Source: Roseibium algicola (lineage in GTDB: Bacteria > Pseudomonadota > Alphaproteobacteria > Rhizobiales > Stappiaceae). From it: a stretch of DNA of 64,000 nucleotides. Shown in pieces: positions 35,133-45,223 of the stretch. The position numbers were made by a program, and so were the translations under genes. The stretch spans positions 1,240,001 through 1,304,000 of the forward strand of contig NZ_CP019630.1 of the NCBI RefSeq assembly GCF_001999245.1, given 5' to 3'. The number at the start of each line of letters is the position of its first letter. The stretch's first letter is position 1. Below the pieces are notes generated by a model. The model had not been told where the DNA came from. It worked only from the letters and a program-made list of their open reading frames with translations, and searched no databases.

Positions 35133-35215
35133 CGAAGGATGGCCGGCAAACTTCAGAGCAAGCGGCCCATCCTTCGAGATGGACCTGACGGTCCTTCTCA
35201 GGATGACGTAGAGAC
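35133..35215. repeat. Palindromic intergenic repeat in convergent gap
   Basis: The gap 35056-35264 between hupE and nadC has no gene. CGAAGGATGGCCG (35133-35145) is inverted as CGGCCCATCCTTCG (35163-35176) with one extra base, followed by GGTCCTTCTCAGGATGACG. This CATCCTTCGAGA...TCAGGATGA pattern is a common short repeat of Rhizobiales-like chromosomes and may act in transcription termination. Confidence 0.6.
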
Positions 35216-35264
35216 GGGATGGCAGACAGGGCAGAACACCGAACGGGTAGCCGGTAAAGGGATC

Positions 35265-36128
35265 TCAGCCGATCTCGATATCCAGACCCAGATCCAGAAC
35301 CGGAGCCGAATGGGTGATCCAGCCTGAGGAGATCAGGTCAACCCCGGCTTCGGCGACGGCCTTGACCGTATCGAGCTCTATTCCACCGGATGCTTCCAGC
35401 AGAACCTTGCCTCCGGCCTTTGCAACAGCCTGCTTCAGGACTTTGGGCGGCATGTTATCGAGCATGACCACGTCAGGACCGGCGGCAAGTGCCTCGTCCA
35501 GCTGTTCCAGCGTGTCGACTTCCACCTCGATCTTCACCAGATGACCGGCGAAAGCCTTGGCGGCTTCGATGGCTTGCGTCACACCGCCGGCGACCGCGAT
35601 GTGGTTGTCCTTGATCAGGATCGCATCGTCGAGACCGAAGCGATGGTTGGAACCGCCGCCACATTTGACCGCATATTTCTCGAACGCACGCAGACCCGGT
35701 GTCGTCTTGCGGGTGCAGACGATGTCCGCCTTGGTGTGTGCGATCAGATCGGCGAATTTCGACGTAGCCGTCGCAATGCCTGACAAGTGACCCAGGAAGT
35801 TCAATGCCACCCTTTCGGCAGCGAGAAGCGCGCGGGCTGGCCCCTCGATCCGGGCGACAACTGCCTTGGGCGACAACCGGTCACCATCTGCCAGAACGGC
35901 CTCGAAATGCAAACCGGCATCCGTCTGACGAAAGGCGCTTTCGGCGAAGGCTAATCCGGCGAGAACCCCCGGTTTGCGCGCGGCAATCACGGCGGAGGCT
36001 TTTGCATCCGGTGGCAGCGTTGCCTGGCTGGTGACGTCACCCGCCCGGCCCCAGTCTTCCAGAAGAGCGGCCTTGACGGCTTCATCCACCATCAGGCGTG
36101 GCAGCTCGGGCAAAAATCTACGGGTCAT
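35265..36128 (-). CDS. nadC: Quinolinate phosphoribosyltransferase NadC
   Basis: A 287-residue type II phosphoribosyltransferase. Signatures include [56 protein letters not shown] and [12 protein letters not shown]. It converts quinolinate and PRPP to nicotinate mononucleotide, the third step of de novo NAD synthesis. It starts 12 bp after nadB and closes the nadABC operon. Confidence 0.96.
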   Translation of the reverse strand: MTRRFLPELPRLMVDEAVKAALLEDWGRAGDVTSQATLPPDAKASAVIAARKPGVLAGLAFAESAFRQTDAGLHFEAVLADGDRLSPKAVVARIEGPARALLAAERVALNFLGHLSGIATATSKFADLIAHTKADIVCTRKTTPGLRAFEKYAVKCGGGSNHRFGLDDAILIKDNHIAVAGGVTQAIEAAKAFAGHLVKIEVEVDTLEQLDEALAAGPDVVMLDNMPPKVLKQAVAKAGGKVLLEASGGIELDTVKAVAEAGVDLISSGWITHSAPVLDLGLDIEIG

Positions 36129-36140
36129 GCGCCTCTCCGG

Positions 36141-37742
36141 TCAGGCAGTTTCCAGGGCCTCAGCGGTGATGGCTTCGACTTCCTTCAAGGTGGTGTAGGA
36201 GCGGCTTGCCATGTCAGGGTTTTCCTGCGGGAAATCCTTGCGGAAATGCCCGCCACGGCTTTCCTCGCGCTTCAGTGCCGCCGCGGTGATGATACGCCCG
36301 GCGACCATCATGTTGAGGATCGACTGGCGCACGCAATTCTGTTCAACCTGCGCAATATCGGCAAGGGCCGTCTTGAGGCCGGCCGCGTCACGCAGCACGC
36401 CGACATTGCGCGCCAGTGTCTTGCGCAGAACGGTGATCGCTTCCCGCTCCTCGACGTTGCGCTGGCTCGGCAAGCCTGGAGCATCGTCCATCTCGTTCCA
36501 GTAGGCGCTGCGCGGGGTCGGCATCAGGCCCTGGATATCTTCCGCGATGCGCGCGGCAAAAACGACCGCCTCCAACAGCGAATTGGATGCCAGGCGGTTG
36601 GCGCCGTGGGCACCGGTTGAAGCCACTTCACCCGCGGCCCACAGACCGTCAAGCGACGTCCGGCCGTTGGCATCGGTCAGGACCCCGCCCATGTGGTAAT
36701 GCTCCGCGGGCGCCACGGGCAGCAGATCCTTTGCCGGATCGATGCCCGCTGCGGAGGCTGCCGCGAAGACGGTCGGAAAATCGTCCTTGAACCTTTCGCC
36801 GATCGCTGTCCGGCAGTCGAGGAAGGCCCCCCGGCCTTCGGACACCTCCCGGTGAATGGCCCGGGCAACGATGTCGCGCGGCGCCAGTTCCAATTCCGGG
36901 TGAACACCTTCCATGAAGCGTTCGCCGTCCTTGTTGACGAGGGTGGCTCCCTCGCCGCGCAGGGCTTCGGTTGCCAGCGGTGCCGGATCCTTGCCGAGAT
37001 CAAGCGCGGTCGGGTGAAACTGCACGAATTCGGCATCGGCAATCACCGCACCGGCGCGGGCCGCCATGGCAAGGCCATGACCGTTGGCTTCGTGCGGGTT
37101 GGTCGTCAGTTCGTAGAGGTGACCGATGCCGCCGGAAGCAAGCACCACGGCCTTTGCCGGGAAAATCAGCCGTTCCAGACCGCCACGCCGGCGCGCCAGG
37201 ACCCCGGTTACATACCGTCCTTCGCCAATGAAGCTTTCGCCGATGTAGCCTTCCAGAATGCGGATCGACGGCGTCTTGCGAACAGCTGCGATCAGGGCAT
37301 CCATGATCGCCCGGCCTGCCATGTCGCCGCGCACACGTACAACCCGGCTCTGGGAATGGGCGGCTTCGCGTGAAAACTTCAGCCGGCCTTCAAGATCCTG
37401 ATCGAACGGAACGCCATAGGACAAGAGGTCATGAACCCGGGCACTGCCTTCGCGGGTCATCTCTTCGACGATCTTTTCCTCGCAAATGCCGCAGCCGGCG
37501 GCCAGCGTATCGTCGCGGTGTTTTTCCACCGAGTCCTGCTCGGAGATCGCAGCGGCAATACCGCCCTGCGCCCAGGCAGAGGACGCCCCTTGCCCGATCG
37601 GAGCGTTGGTGATGACGGTGACCGGGCGCGGGCTGAGCTTCAGCGCGCAGAAAAGGCCTGCCAGACCTCCCCCCAGAATGACGACATCATCCACATCCTT
37701 GCCTATATAGGCAGGTGCAAAATCCTCAACCGACACGGCCAT
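36141..37742 (-). CDS. nadB: L-aspartate oxidase NadB
   Basis: A 533-residue flavoprotein with FAD motif [17 protein letters not shown] (about 20-36), [14 protein letters not shown], and the succinate-dehydrogenase-like active segment [10 protein letters not shown]. It oxidises L-aspartate to iminoaspartate for NadA. The ATG at 37742 has AGGAAG upstream; an upstream frame extension to 37817 is not supported. It starts about 100 bp after nadA on the same strand. Confidence 0.95.
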   Translation of the reverse strand: MAVSVEDFAPAYIGKDVDDVVILGGGLAGLFCALKLSPRPVTVITNAPIGQGASSAWAQGGIAAAISEQDSVEKHRDDTLAAGCGICEEKIVEEMTREGSARVHDLLSYGVPFDQDLEGRLKFSREAAHSQSRVVRVRGDMAGRAIMDALIAAVRKTPSIRILEGYIGESFIGEGRYVTGVLARRRGGLERLIFPAKAVVLASGGIGHLYELTTNPHEANGHGLAMAARAGAVIADAEFVQFHPTALDLGKDPAPLATEALRGEGATLVNKDGERFMEGVHPELELAPRDIVARAIHREVSEGRGAFLDCRTAIGERFKDDFPTVFAAASAAGIDPAKDLLPVAPAEHYHMGGVLTDANGRTSLDGLWAAGEVASTGAHGANRLASNSLLEAVVFAARIAEDIQGLMPTPRSAYWNEMDDAPGLPSQRNVEEREAITVLRKTLARNVGVLRDAAGLKTALADIAQVEQNCVRQSILNMMVAGRIITAAALKREESRGGHFRKDFPQENPDMASRSYTTLKEVEAITAEALETA

Positions 37743-37841
37743 GGGAAACTTCCTGGAACAGACGGGGCAAGAGCCCCAAAGAAACTCCCGGGCCGGCAGG
37801 CCCGGAAGCAATCGCATAGATGCGGTTTAGACCGAAGCCGG

Positions 37842-38924
37842 TCAGATTTTCAAGTTGATCATCCGCTCGACCGCGGTGCGGGCCCTGTCGGCCACCGCCG
37901 GGTCGACGACCACTTCCTCTTTCATCTCCAGAAGAGTGTCGAGGATCTTGTTCAGCGTGATCCGCTTCATGTGCGGGCAAAGGTTGCAAGGGCGGATGTA
38001 GTCGACACCCGGCGTTTCGCTGGCAACATTGTCCGCCATGGAGCACTCGGTGATCATCATCACCTTTTCCGGACGCTTTGTCTTGACCCAGTCGATCATG
38101 TGCGCGGTGGAACCGGCAAAGTCGGCTTCCGCGACCACTTCGGGCGGGCACTCCGGATGGGCAATGATCTTCACATTCGGTTCGATCTTGCGATAGTCGC
38201 GCAGCTCTTCCGCGGTGAAGCGCTCATGCACTTCGCAGGCACCGTCCCAGACCAGAACCTCGACGTCGGTCTTGTTGCCGACGTTTGCGGCCAGATACTT
38301 GTCCGGGATCAGGAACACCTTGTCGACGCCGAAGCTTTCCACGACCTGCAGCGCGTTGGAAGACGTGCAGCAGATGTCGCATTCCGCCTTCACGTCGGCA
38401 GACGTGTTCACATAGGTGATGATCGGGATGCCGGGGTTCCGCTCGCGCAGGGCCCGCACATCGGCACCGGTAATGGATTCAGCCAGCGAGCAGCCTGCAC
38501 GCATGTCCGGGATCAGCACGGTCTTTTCCGGGCTCAGGATCTTCGAGGTCTCTGCCATGAAGTGCACGCCGCACTGGACGATGACTTCCGCATCGGTGCG
38601 GGTCGCCTCGATGGCCAGCTGCAGGCTATCGCCAACGATATCGGCAACACCATGGTAGATATCCGGCGTCATGTAGTTGTGCGCCAGGATAACCGCGTTG
38701 CGCTGCTTCTTCAGCTTGTTGATCGCATGGATGGTCGGCGCCAGAGCAGGCCATTCAATGGCCGGGATGATGTGCTTGACCTTCTCGTAGATCGGCGCAG
38801 TCGCCTCTGCGACCTCCGGCGTATAACGCAGGTCCGGGCGCTCCAGCTTGCCGAAACGCTCCAGTGCCGTCAGTCCGGCGGCAATCGGTGCTCCAACCGG
38901 TGCTTTGGTCTGGGCAATGGTCAT
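37842..38924 (-). CDS. nadA: Quinolinate synthase NadA
   Basis: A 360-residue [4Fe-4S] enzyme condensing iminoaspartate with dihydroxyacetone phosphate. Cluster Cys candidates are in [21 protein letters not shown] and [10 protein letters not shown]; the substrate motif is [11 protein letters not shown]. The ATG has a strong GGGAGG upstream. It is the first gene of the operon and lies just behind a palindrome suited to NadQ control. Confidence 0.96.
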   Translation of the reverse strand: MTIAQTKAPVGAPIAAGLTALERFGKLERPDLRYTPEVAEATAPIYEKVKHIIPAIEWPALAPTIHAINKLKKQRNAVILAHNYMTPDIYHGVADIVGDSLQLAIEATRTDAEVIVQCGVHFMAETSKILSPEKTVLIPDMRAGCSLAESITGADVRALRERNPGIPIITYVNTSADVKAECDICCTSSNALQVVESFGVDKVFLIPDKYLAANVGNKTDVEVLVWDGACEVHERFTAEELRDYRKIEPNVKIIAHPECPPEVVAEADFAGSTAHMIDWVKTKRPEKVMMITECSMADNVASETPGVDYIRPCNLCPHMKRITLNKILDTLLEMKEEVVVDPAVADRARTAVERMINLKI

Positions 38925-38977
38925 GGCGACCTCCCTTTTTTGCGCGGCGCGAAGGGTATTTTGTGCCGCTATTTAAT

Positions 38978-38996
38978 TATACTCAACTTGAGCATA
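38978..38996. promoter_or_regulatory. Candidate NadQ operator upstream of nadABC
   Basis: TATACTCAACTTGAGCATA is an inverted repeat with 9-base arms around a central C and a single mismatch. It lies 54-72 bases before the nadA start, in the promoter zone. A NadQ-type regulator is encoded at 23303-24346. The ACTCAA/TTGAGC core resembles what I recall of alphaproteobacterial NadQ sites. Confidence 0.65.
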
Positions 38997-39386
38997 TCAG
39001 AGACAAAAGAAAACGGGCGGTGATGCCCATACTTTTGCTCTTTCGGAGTTTATATAGTCATGAGCAAATCGAAAATCTACAAAAATCCGAAAAATTCTCG
39101 CGCGGAATCCGATTTGCCTTTGTTTTCCTGAGCTTAAGACGCAACTTTTCCGTTTCCGGAAAGCCGGCTAACAATTATCGCCTTCACATACGAGATGCAA
39201 ACGGCAAAACCAACCGTGCTCTCGCAACATCTGTTACTGTGTTTCCACCACAACGTGCAACTTGCTGACATGATCGAAGTTTTTCCGTTCCATTTGCAAC
39301 GCTGATCAATCCATCAAAAATACGCGTTTTGAGATTGGCTCACTTCAGACTATTCCTATCGTAATATCACGATCAGAGACACGTCC
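38997..39386. other. 390-bp intergenic region between nadA and MFS gene
   Basis: This divergent region is relatively AT-rich and carries no convincing gene. It holds a small hairpin TTTCCG/CGGAAA (39147-39162) and, just before the MFS start, an inverted repeat ATCGT-AATATC-ACGAT (39358-39373) that could be a regulator site for the transporter. Confidence 0.5.
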
Positions 39387-40622
39387 ATGACAACAGCTTC
39401 CTCCACCGGCCGGGTCGGCCCGAATATCCCGCTGGTGATTTCCTGCGGCTGTTTGATCGCCCTCATTTCGTTCGGGCCACGTTCTGCCATGGGCCTGTTC
39501 TTTCAGCCCATGACCGAGGCCAGGGACTGGAGCCGCGAGATCTTCGCACTGGCACTGGCGATCCAGAACCTTATGTGGGGCATCGGACAGCCGATCGCCG
39601 GCATGATGGCCGACCGGTTCGGAACCTGGAAGACCATGACACTTGGCGCAGTCCTCTACTGTGCCGGCCTTTTGCTGATGATCGACGCGGAAAGCACCGT
39701 CGCCCTGCACATTTCCGCAGGTGTGCTCATCGGGCTCGGCATTGCCTGTTCGTCCTTCTCGCTGGTTCTGGCGGCTTTCGGCCGTGCCGTCTCGCCTTCA
39801 CAGAGAACACTGGCCTTTGGTATCGGCACAGCCTCCGGATCTCTCGGCCAGTTCCTGTTTGCCCCACTTGGCGGCACGCTGATTGCCAGCATCGGCTGGC
39901 AGCAGACCCTCATCGTCTTCGCCGGCCTTGTGGCAATTGTTCCACTTCTGGCGATCGCGCTCAGGGGCAAGTCGGAGCTGCCGAAAGATAGCAATCCGGC
40001 GAACGACCAGAAACTGTCCTCCGCCATTTCCGAAGCCTTCGGAACACGCGGATTTATCCTGCTCACCTTCGGCTTTTTCGTCTGCGGCTTTCACGTCGCC
40101 TTCATCACGGTTCACCTGCCGCCCTATATCGCCGACCTTGGCCTTGACCCCGCCTGGGGTGCCACGGCCATCGCCCTCATCGGTCTTTGCAACATCGCGG
40201 GCTCATTGCTGTCAGGATACATTTCCGGCCGCTATTCCAAGCCGATCTTCCTGTCGCTGATCTATCTCGGCCGCGCCGTCGCGATTTTCGCCTTCATCAT
40301 GCTGCCGGTCACGCCCGCCTCGGTACTCGTGTTCTCCGGCGTGATGGGTCTCCTGTGGCTGTCGACCGTGCCACCGACATCGGGCCTCGTCGCCGTCATG
40401 TTCGGGCCGCGCTACATGGCAACCCTGTTCGGCTTCGTCTTCCTGTCGCACCAGGTCGGCTCGTTCCTGGGTGTGTGGCTCGGCGGCAAGATCTACGACG
40501 AAACAGGCTCCTATGACGCCATCTGGTGGCTGGGCATCGCCCTCGGCATCTTCGCCGCCATCGTGCATTGGCCGATCCAGGAAAAACCAGTTGACCGGCT
40601 CGCTGCTGCACCTGCCGAGTGA
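39387..40622 (+). CDS. Major facilitator superfamily transporter
   Basis: A 411-residue protein with 12 predicted membrane spans. The loop 2-3 motif GMMADRFGTWKTM and the central loop of 40 polar residues (about 195-220) are standard for MFS. Resemblance to the monocarboxylate/oxalate:formate antiporter branch (SFGPRSAMGLFFQPMTEARDWSRE start) suggests a carboxylate substrate; this is not certain. It is alone between nadA and the toxin-antitoxin pair. Confidence 0.85.
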   Translation: MTTASSTGRVGPNIPLVISCGCLIALISFGPRSAMGLFFQPMTEARDWSREIFALALAIQNLMWGIGQPIAGMMADRFGTWKTMTLGAVLYCAGLLLMIDAESTVALHISAGVLIGLGIACSSFSLVLAAFGRAVSPSQRTLAFGIGTASGSLGQFLFAPLGGTLIASIGWQQTLIVFAGLVAIVPLLAIALRGKSELPKDSNPANDQKLSSAISEAFGTRGFILLTFGFFVCGFHVAFITVHLPPYIADLGLDPAWGATAIALIGLCNIAGSLLSGYISGRYSKPIFLSLIYLGRAVAIFAFIMLPVTPASVLVFSGVMGLLWLSTVPPTSGLVAVMFGPRYMATLFGFVFLSHQVGSFLGVWLGGKIYDETGSYDAIWWLGIALGIFAAIVHWPIQEKPVDRLAAAPAE

Positions 40623-40639
40623 GGCGCTGCATCCAAGAA

Positions 40640-40668
40640 GCCGCGCTTCCACTTAATGGAAGCGCGGC
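40640..40668. terminator. Strong hairpin between convergent MFS and toxin genes
   Basis: A perfect 12-bp stem GCCGCGCTTCCA/TGGAAGCGCGGC (40640-40651, 40657-40668) with a 5-base loop lies 17 bp past the MFS stop and 4 bp past the toxin stop. Neither strand has a clean U-run, but the minus strand continues TTCTTGG. It probably serves both genes. Confidence 0.6.
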
Positions 40669-40671
40669 CAT

Positions 40672-41079
40672 TCAGGAAAGTTGTACTGAAAAGACAGAAA
40701 ACACTGTCGCAAGCATCTGCAGGTTTATTCTGTCTGACATCAAAGCTTTTATATAGACGGCAAAAAACTCGTCAGCCGGCTCATTGAGCTTGATGCCGTT
40801 AAATTCAAGAAAAACTAGTGCTGCCATAAAAGCTATACGTTTATTGCCGTCCACTAAGGCATGCGCCTTGCCGATACCATAAACATATTCACACGAGAGC
40901 ATAAAGAGGTTGGTTTCGCCTGCATAATGAAACCGATTTACAGGGCGCTCCAATGCAGCAGCCAATTCGTTTGGCCGCACCAATTCGACCCGATGCTTCG
41001 GATAGAGGTCCCCAACTGCTTGAATTATTTCTTCTGTTTCATCAAGTGACAACCAGACCGGCTCAATCAGTCTTGTCAT
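40672..41079 (-). CDS. doc: Doc-type Fic toxin (death on curing family)
   Basis: A 135-residue Fic/Doc protein with the catalytic motif HALVDGNKR (73-81), a variant of HxFxDxNKR in which the phenylalanine is Leu. Doc toxins phosphorylate elongation factor Tu and stop translation. The start overlaps the small upstream gene by 4 bp (ATGA), as in toxin-antitoxin operons. Local base composition is lower in G+C than glyS next to it, suggesting acquisition. Confidence 0.88.
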   Translation of the reverse strand: MTRLIEPVWLSLDETEEIIQAVGDLYPKHRVELVRPNELAAALERPVNRFHYAGETNLFMLSCEYVYGIGKAHALVDGNKRIAFMAALVFLEFNGIKLNEPADEFFAVYIKALMSDRINLQMLATVFSVFSVQLS

Positions 41080-41252
41080 TCACCAAGGGACTTCATTGTC
41101 GCCGCGAACCGGGTGTTGTTATCAACTACCATTTCGCGAATAGTACGACGCCTCGTTGCTTGATTGCTTGCGGGAGACGTTTTCTCTCCTTCAGCGAAAG
41201 CTTCCTCAGGTTGCATCGGTTCGTTTCTTCGACCGTCCGATCTCGTTTCCAT
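41076..41252 (-). CDS. Putative antitoxin to Doc
   Basis: A 58-residue charged protein, METRSDGRRNEPMQPEEAF at the start and NNTRFAATMKSLGE at the end. Its stop overlaps the toxin start (ATGA). It does not look like Phd (no clear AbrB/Phd N-terminal fold), and its C-terminal helix may plug the Fic site. A second ATG at 41216 would give a 46-residue form. Reading further upstream would enter glyS and is rejected. Confidence 0.6.
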   Translation of the reverse strand: METRSDGRRNEPMQPEEAFAEGEKTSPASNQATRRRTIREMVVDNNTRFAATMKSLGE

Positions 41253-41328
41253 CAACCCAAATATCCCTACTTCTATTTGGAATAGGATAACGCAAAATAA
41301 TCCAATCCCAAAATTCTCAATCCTTTGC

Positions 41329-43416
41329 TTATCCCGCCACCTTCGAGAAGTCCGCCACGACGTGGGTCGCATCGCGGATTTCAGCAAGGAGCTGCAGGCG
41401 GTTCATGCGCAGCGTGGCGTCCTCGGCATTGACCAGGATATCGTCGAAGAAACGGTCGACCGGAGCACGCAATTTCGACAGCGCTTCCATTGCCCCTTCG
41501 AAGTTCTCGCTTGCCACGGCGTCGGCCGCTTCAGCCCGGGCCACATCGATGGCAGCGGCCAGATCGATTTCGGCCTGCTCCTGGAAGTGATCCGCATGCG
41601 GCTTGCCGGAAACAGGGCTACCGTCCTTCTTTTCCTCGGCCTTCAGAATATTCACCGCACGCTTGTAACCAGCCAGCAGGTTGGTGCCGTCGTCGGACGA
41701 CACGAACTTGCCAAGCGCCTCGACGCGGCGAACCACCATCAGGAGATCGTCCTGGCCTTCCAATGCAAAGACCGCGTCGATCAGATCGTGGCGCGCGCCT
41801 TCATCCTTCAAGTGGACTTTCAGGCGATCGCCGAAGAAGGACAGCAGATCGGCAACAAGAGCTGCGGGATCGCTCGCTTCAACACCTTGAAGATCCAGAG
41901 CGGAACGAATGGCATCGCCCAGCCTGATCCTGAGGTTGTTTTCCAGAATGATCCGGATCACGCCCAGAGCCGCGCGGCGAAGCGCGTAAGGGTCCTTGGA
42001 GCCGGTCGGCTTTTCATCGATGGCCCAGAAACCTGCGAGAAGGTCCAGCTTTTCGGCAAGGGCCACGGCAACGGCGACCGGGTCGGTCGGCACGCTGTCA
42101 CTTGGTCCCTGCGGCTTGTAATGCTCTTCGATAGCCGTTGCCACCGACGCATCCTCGCCCTGGGCTGTTGCATAGTAGCGGCCCATGAGGCCCTGCAATT
42201 CCGGGAATTCGAACACCATGTTGGAGACAAGGTCCGCCTTGGCGAGTTCCGCCGCGCGTCTGGCCTTGGTTTCATCCGCCCCGGCAACCGTAGCCAGTTC
42301 GGCCGAAAGCGCGATCAAACGCTTCACCCGCTCGCCAACGCTGCCGAGCTTTTCGTGAAACTTGACTTCATCCAGCTTGGGCAGGTTGTCCGAAAGCTTC
42401 GACTTCAGGTCGGTTTCCCAGAAGAAGCGGGCATCGGACAGGCGTGCGCGGATAACCTTCTCGTTTCCGGCCACGATCAGCTTGCCGCCATCGTCGGCAA
42501 TGATGTTGGAAATCAGAACGAACTTGTTGGCAAGGCGCCCGGTGGCCGGGTTCTTCAGCACGAAGCACTTCTGGTTGACCTTGATGGTCAGCTGAATGCA
42601 CTCGTCCGGGATCGTCAGGAAATCCTCGTCGAAGCTGCCCGTCAGCACCACAGGCCATTCAACCAGCCCGGCAACCTCTTCCAGAAGACCCGGATCCTCC
42701 ACCAGATCGAGGCCTAGCGCCAGCGCACAATCCTTGGCGTCATTCTGGATGATGTCCTTGCGGCGGTCGGCATCCAGCACGACCTTGTGCTTCTCAAGCG
42801 AAGGCGCATAGTCGTCGAAACGGCGCACGTCGAAGGCCTCATCCGCCAGGAAGCGGTGGCCGCGTGTGGTCTTGCCCGCCTTTATGCCATCGAATTCGAA
42901 CGGAACCACGTCCGGTTCTTCCGTTTCAGGACCGAAGGTCGCGACGATTGAGTGCAGCGGCCGCACCCAGCGTGTGGATCCAGTGCCCCAGCGCATGGCT
43001 TTCGGCCAGGGGAAGTTGCGCAGGATGCCCGGCATGAACTCGGCAATGACGTCGATCGCCGAACGGCCCGGCTTTTCGATCACCGCAACGTAGAAATCGC
43101 CCTTTTTCGGGTCCGTCTGAATGGTCGCCTGATCGATCGACGTCAGCCCGGCGCCTCTCAGGAAGCCTTCCAGTGCCTTTTCGGGAGACCCGACGCGCGG
43201 TCCCTTGCGTTCTTCACGCGTGGCGGCAGAGCCAGCGGGAACACCGGCAACATGCAGGGCCAGACGCCGCGGTGTCGCGAAGGCCTTAGCACCCTCATAG
43301 GGCAAACCGGCATCCACCAGGGCATTGGTCACGAGAGATTTCAGGTCTTCGGCCGCCTTGCGCTGCATGCGGGCCGGAATCTCTTCGCTGAAAAGTTCAA
43401 GCAGAAGATCGGGCAT
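41329..43416 (-). CDS. glyS: Glycyl-tRNA synthetase beta subunit
   Basis: A 695-residue GlyS with the canonical start [18 protein letters not shown], the PKAMRWG segment and a C-terminal anticodon-binding region. It joins GlyQ as an alpha2beta2 enzyme that charges tRNA-Gly; the beta chain binds the tRNA. The upstream extension to 43479 is rejected. GlyQ is encoded on the same strand but 6.3 kb upstream, with five genes between. Confidence 0.96.
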   Translation of the reverse strand: MPDLLLELFSEEIPARMQRKAAEDLKSLVTNALVDAGLPYEGAKAFATPRRLALHVAGVPAGSAATREERKGPRVGSPEKALEGFLRGAGLTSIDQATIQTDPKKGDFYVAVIEKPGRSAIDVIAEFMPGILRNFPWPKAMRWGTGSTRWVRPLHSIVATFGPETEEPDVVPFEFDGIKAGKTTRGHRFLADEAFDVRRFDDYAPSLEKHKVVLDADRRKDIIQNDAKDCALALGLDLVEDPGLLEEVAGLVEWPVVLTGSFDEDFLTIPDECIQLTIKVNQKCFVLKNPATGRLANKFVLISNIIADDGGKLIVAGNEKVIRARLSDARFFWETDLKSKLSDNLPKLDEVKFHEKLGSVGERVKRLIALSAELATVAGADETKARRAAELAKADLVSNMVFEFPELQGLMGRYYATAQGEDASVATAIEEHYKPQGPSDSVPTDPVAVAVALAEKLDLLAGFWAIDEKPTGSKDPYALRRAALGVIRIILENNLRIRLGDAIRSALDLQGVEASDPAALVADLLSFFGDRLKVHLKDEGARHDLIDAVFALEGQDDLLMVVRRVEALGKFVSSDDGTNLLAGYKRAVNILKAEEKKDGSPVSGKPHADHFQEQAEIDLAAAIDVARAEAADAVASENFEGAMEALSKLRAPVDRFFDDILVNAEDATLRMNRLQLLAEIRDATHVVADFSKVAG

Positions 43417-43585
43417 GGATATCTGGACCTTTGGTCTGGTGGAATAACACCGGAAACGGTTTGCGCCGTCCGTTACCAAGACAACGGAGACTTGTCACCC
43501 CCTTTCGCGGAACCGGACAACGGGCGACCTGCCCATTTTGACGCCAGTCCGTCTGCTTTGTTTCACTCTTCTTCAAGGATTGCAT

Positions 43586-45214
43586 GTGAAACTGCGCGAC
43601 TTGTTAGCAGTTGTATGTATTGGGACCGACCTTGTGGCGAACCGGGAAGTTGCAGACAACAGATATATGACACGATCTATAGTTGCGTTACTTGCGATAG
43701 TTCTTGTCATTTTTACTGGGGTTAAGGTCCTTCCAGTACTTTTCCCGACCTACCAAATTCATAATTCGCAAATGACGTTCGACGTGGTCACCAGCCTCCT
43801 TCTGGGCATCGCCATCTTCAGTCTGGGATATGGCACGTGGGCAACGCGCCGTTTGCGCAAGGAGCTGAAGGCAAGATCGTCGGCTCATTCCGAAGCCCTG
43901 GCCCTTGCCCAGCACGACCCGCTGACCGGGCTGCCAAATCGCCGCCGGCTGCTGGAGGCCTTTGCCGATCTGACCCGTGAGGTGAAGCCTGACTGCTTTC
44001 GTGCCGTAATGATGCTCGACCTTGACGGGTTCAAGCCGATCAACGACGTCTATGGTCATGCCTTTGGCGACAATCTGCTGCGAAGCTTTGCCGACCGACT
44101 GGCCGAAACTCTCGGCAAGGAAGGCATTGTCGCCCGTCTCGGAGGGGACGAATTTGCCATCGTCTCCCCTGTGTTCAAGGACAAATCCGAGGCAGCCGGC
44201 TTCGCCAGGCGACTGTTGACGCGGATCAACGATCGTTTCGAGTTCGGCGACCGCCAGATTTCCATCGGCACCGGTATCGGCATCGCGCTTTATCCCCATG
44301 ACGGCCACGCGGTCACGGAGCTATTGCGCCGGGCCGATATTGCCCTTTACCGGGCCAAATCCTCTGGGCGCTCGACCTACCGGTTCTTCGAGGTCGACAT
44401 GGATGCCTCGATCCTGCATCGCACGCTACTGGAACAGCGTCTGCGCCGCGCAATTTCGGAACATGAGGTGAAGGCCTATTACCAGCCGATCCTGGACATG
44501 GATTCCGGCCGCATCGCAGGCTTCGAAGCCCTTGCACGCTGGACCGATGCCGATTTCGGCAAGGTACCGCCGCTGCAGTTCATCCCGATTGCCGAAGACT
44601 GCGGCATCATCTCCGAGCTGACCCAGCATCTGCTGGAGGACGCCTGCAAGGTCGCTACCACCTGGCCGGACGATCTCTACCTGTCCTTTAATCTGTCGCC
44701 GGTGCAGTTGCAGGATCCGGCCTTGCCGACCCAGATCAATGCCATCTTGAAGAAATTCGAATTTCCGCCCAGACGGCTGGTGCTGGAGATCACCGAAACG
44801 TCGCTGGTGAAGAACCCGGAATCGGCCAAACGCATCCTGACCGAGCTGACGGAAGCCGGCATTTCCATTGCGCTCGACGATTTCGGCGCAGGCCATTCCA
44901 GCCTGAGCTATCTGCGCGATTTCCCGATCAAGAAGGTCAAGATCGACAAGTCCTTCACCGAACGCATGCTGGAAGACAAGCAGTGTGCCGCCATCGTCGA
45001 GGCCATACTGGTCCTGTCCAAGGGGCTAGACATCGACGCTGTCGCGGAAGGGATCGAGGAAAGCGCGGTCCATGACGCGTTGAATTCCAACGGCTGTCAC
45101 TACGGTCAGGGCTTCCTTTATGCAGCGGCCGTTACTTCAGACGAAGCCTGCAGTCTGCTGGAATCCCAGGTCGACGGACGGTTTCCCTTCAGCGAGAAGA
45201 CAGACGCCGCCTGA
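43586..45214 (+). CDS. Membrane-anchored GGDEF-EAL cyclic-di-GMP protein
   Basis: A 542-residue protein with two membrane spans (about 30-53 and 65-84) and no large periplasmic domain. A GGDEF domain follows with intact GGDEF (186-190) but no RxxD inhibitory site before it, and then an EAL domain with FEALARW (314-316 = EAL) and the late DDFGAGHSSLSYL and VAEGIE motifs. Both synthesis and hydrolysis of c-di-GMP look possible. The GTG start has AAGGA 6-7 bases upstream; ATG 43667 is an alternative. A PilZ effector is encoded 9 kb away. Confidence 0.88.
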   Translation: MKLRDLLAVVCIGTDLVANREVADNRYMTRSIVALLAIVLVIFTGVKVLPVLFPTYQIHNSQMTFDVVTSLLLGIAIFSLGYGTWATRRLRKELKARSSAHSEALALAQHDPLTGLPNRRRLLEAFADLTREVKPDCFRAVMMLDLDGFKPINDVYGHAFGDNLLRSFADRLAETLGKEGIVARLGGDEFAIVSPVFKDKSEAAGFARRLLTRINDRFEFGDRQISIGTGIGIALYPHDGHAVTELLRRADIALYRAKSSGRSTYRFFEVDMDASILHRTLLEQRLRRAISEHEVKAYYQPILDMDSGRIAGFEALARWTDADFGKVPPLQFIPIAEDCGIISELTQHLLEDACKVATTWPDDLYLSFNLSPVQLQDPALPTQINAILKKFEFPPRRLVLEITETSLVKNPESAKRILTELTEAGISIALDDFGAGHSSLSYLRDFPIKKVKIDKSFTERMLEDKQCAAIVEAILVLSKGLDIDAVAEGIEESAVHDALNSNGCHYGQGFLYAAAVTSDEACSLLESQVDGRFPFSEKTDAA

Positions 45215-45223
45215 CCGCGCCCC

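Noticed and set aside
37431..39023. Open frame of 530 codons on the plus strand opposite nadA and nadB
   Set aside because: nadA and nadB are unambiguous on the other strand; the frame is a high-GC artefact.
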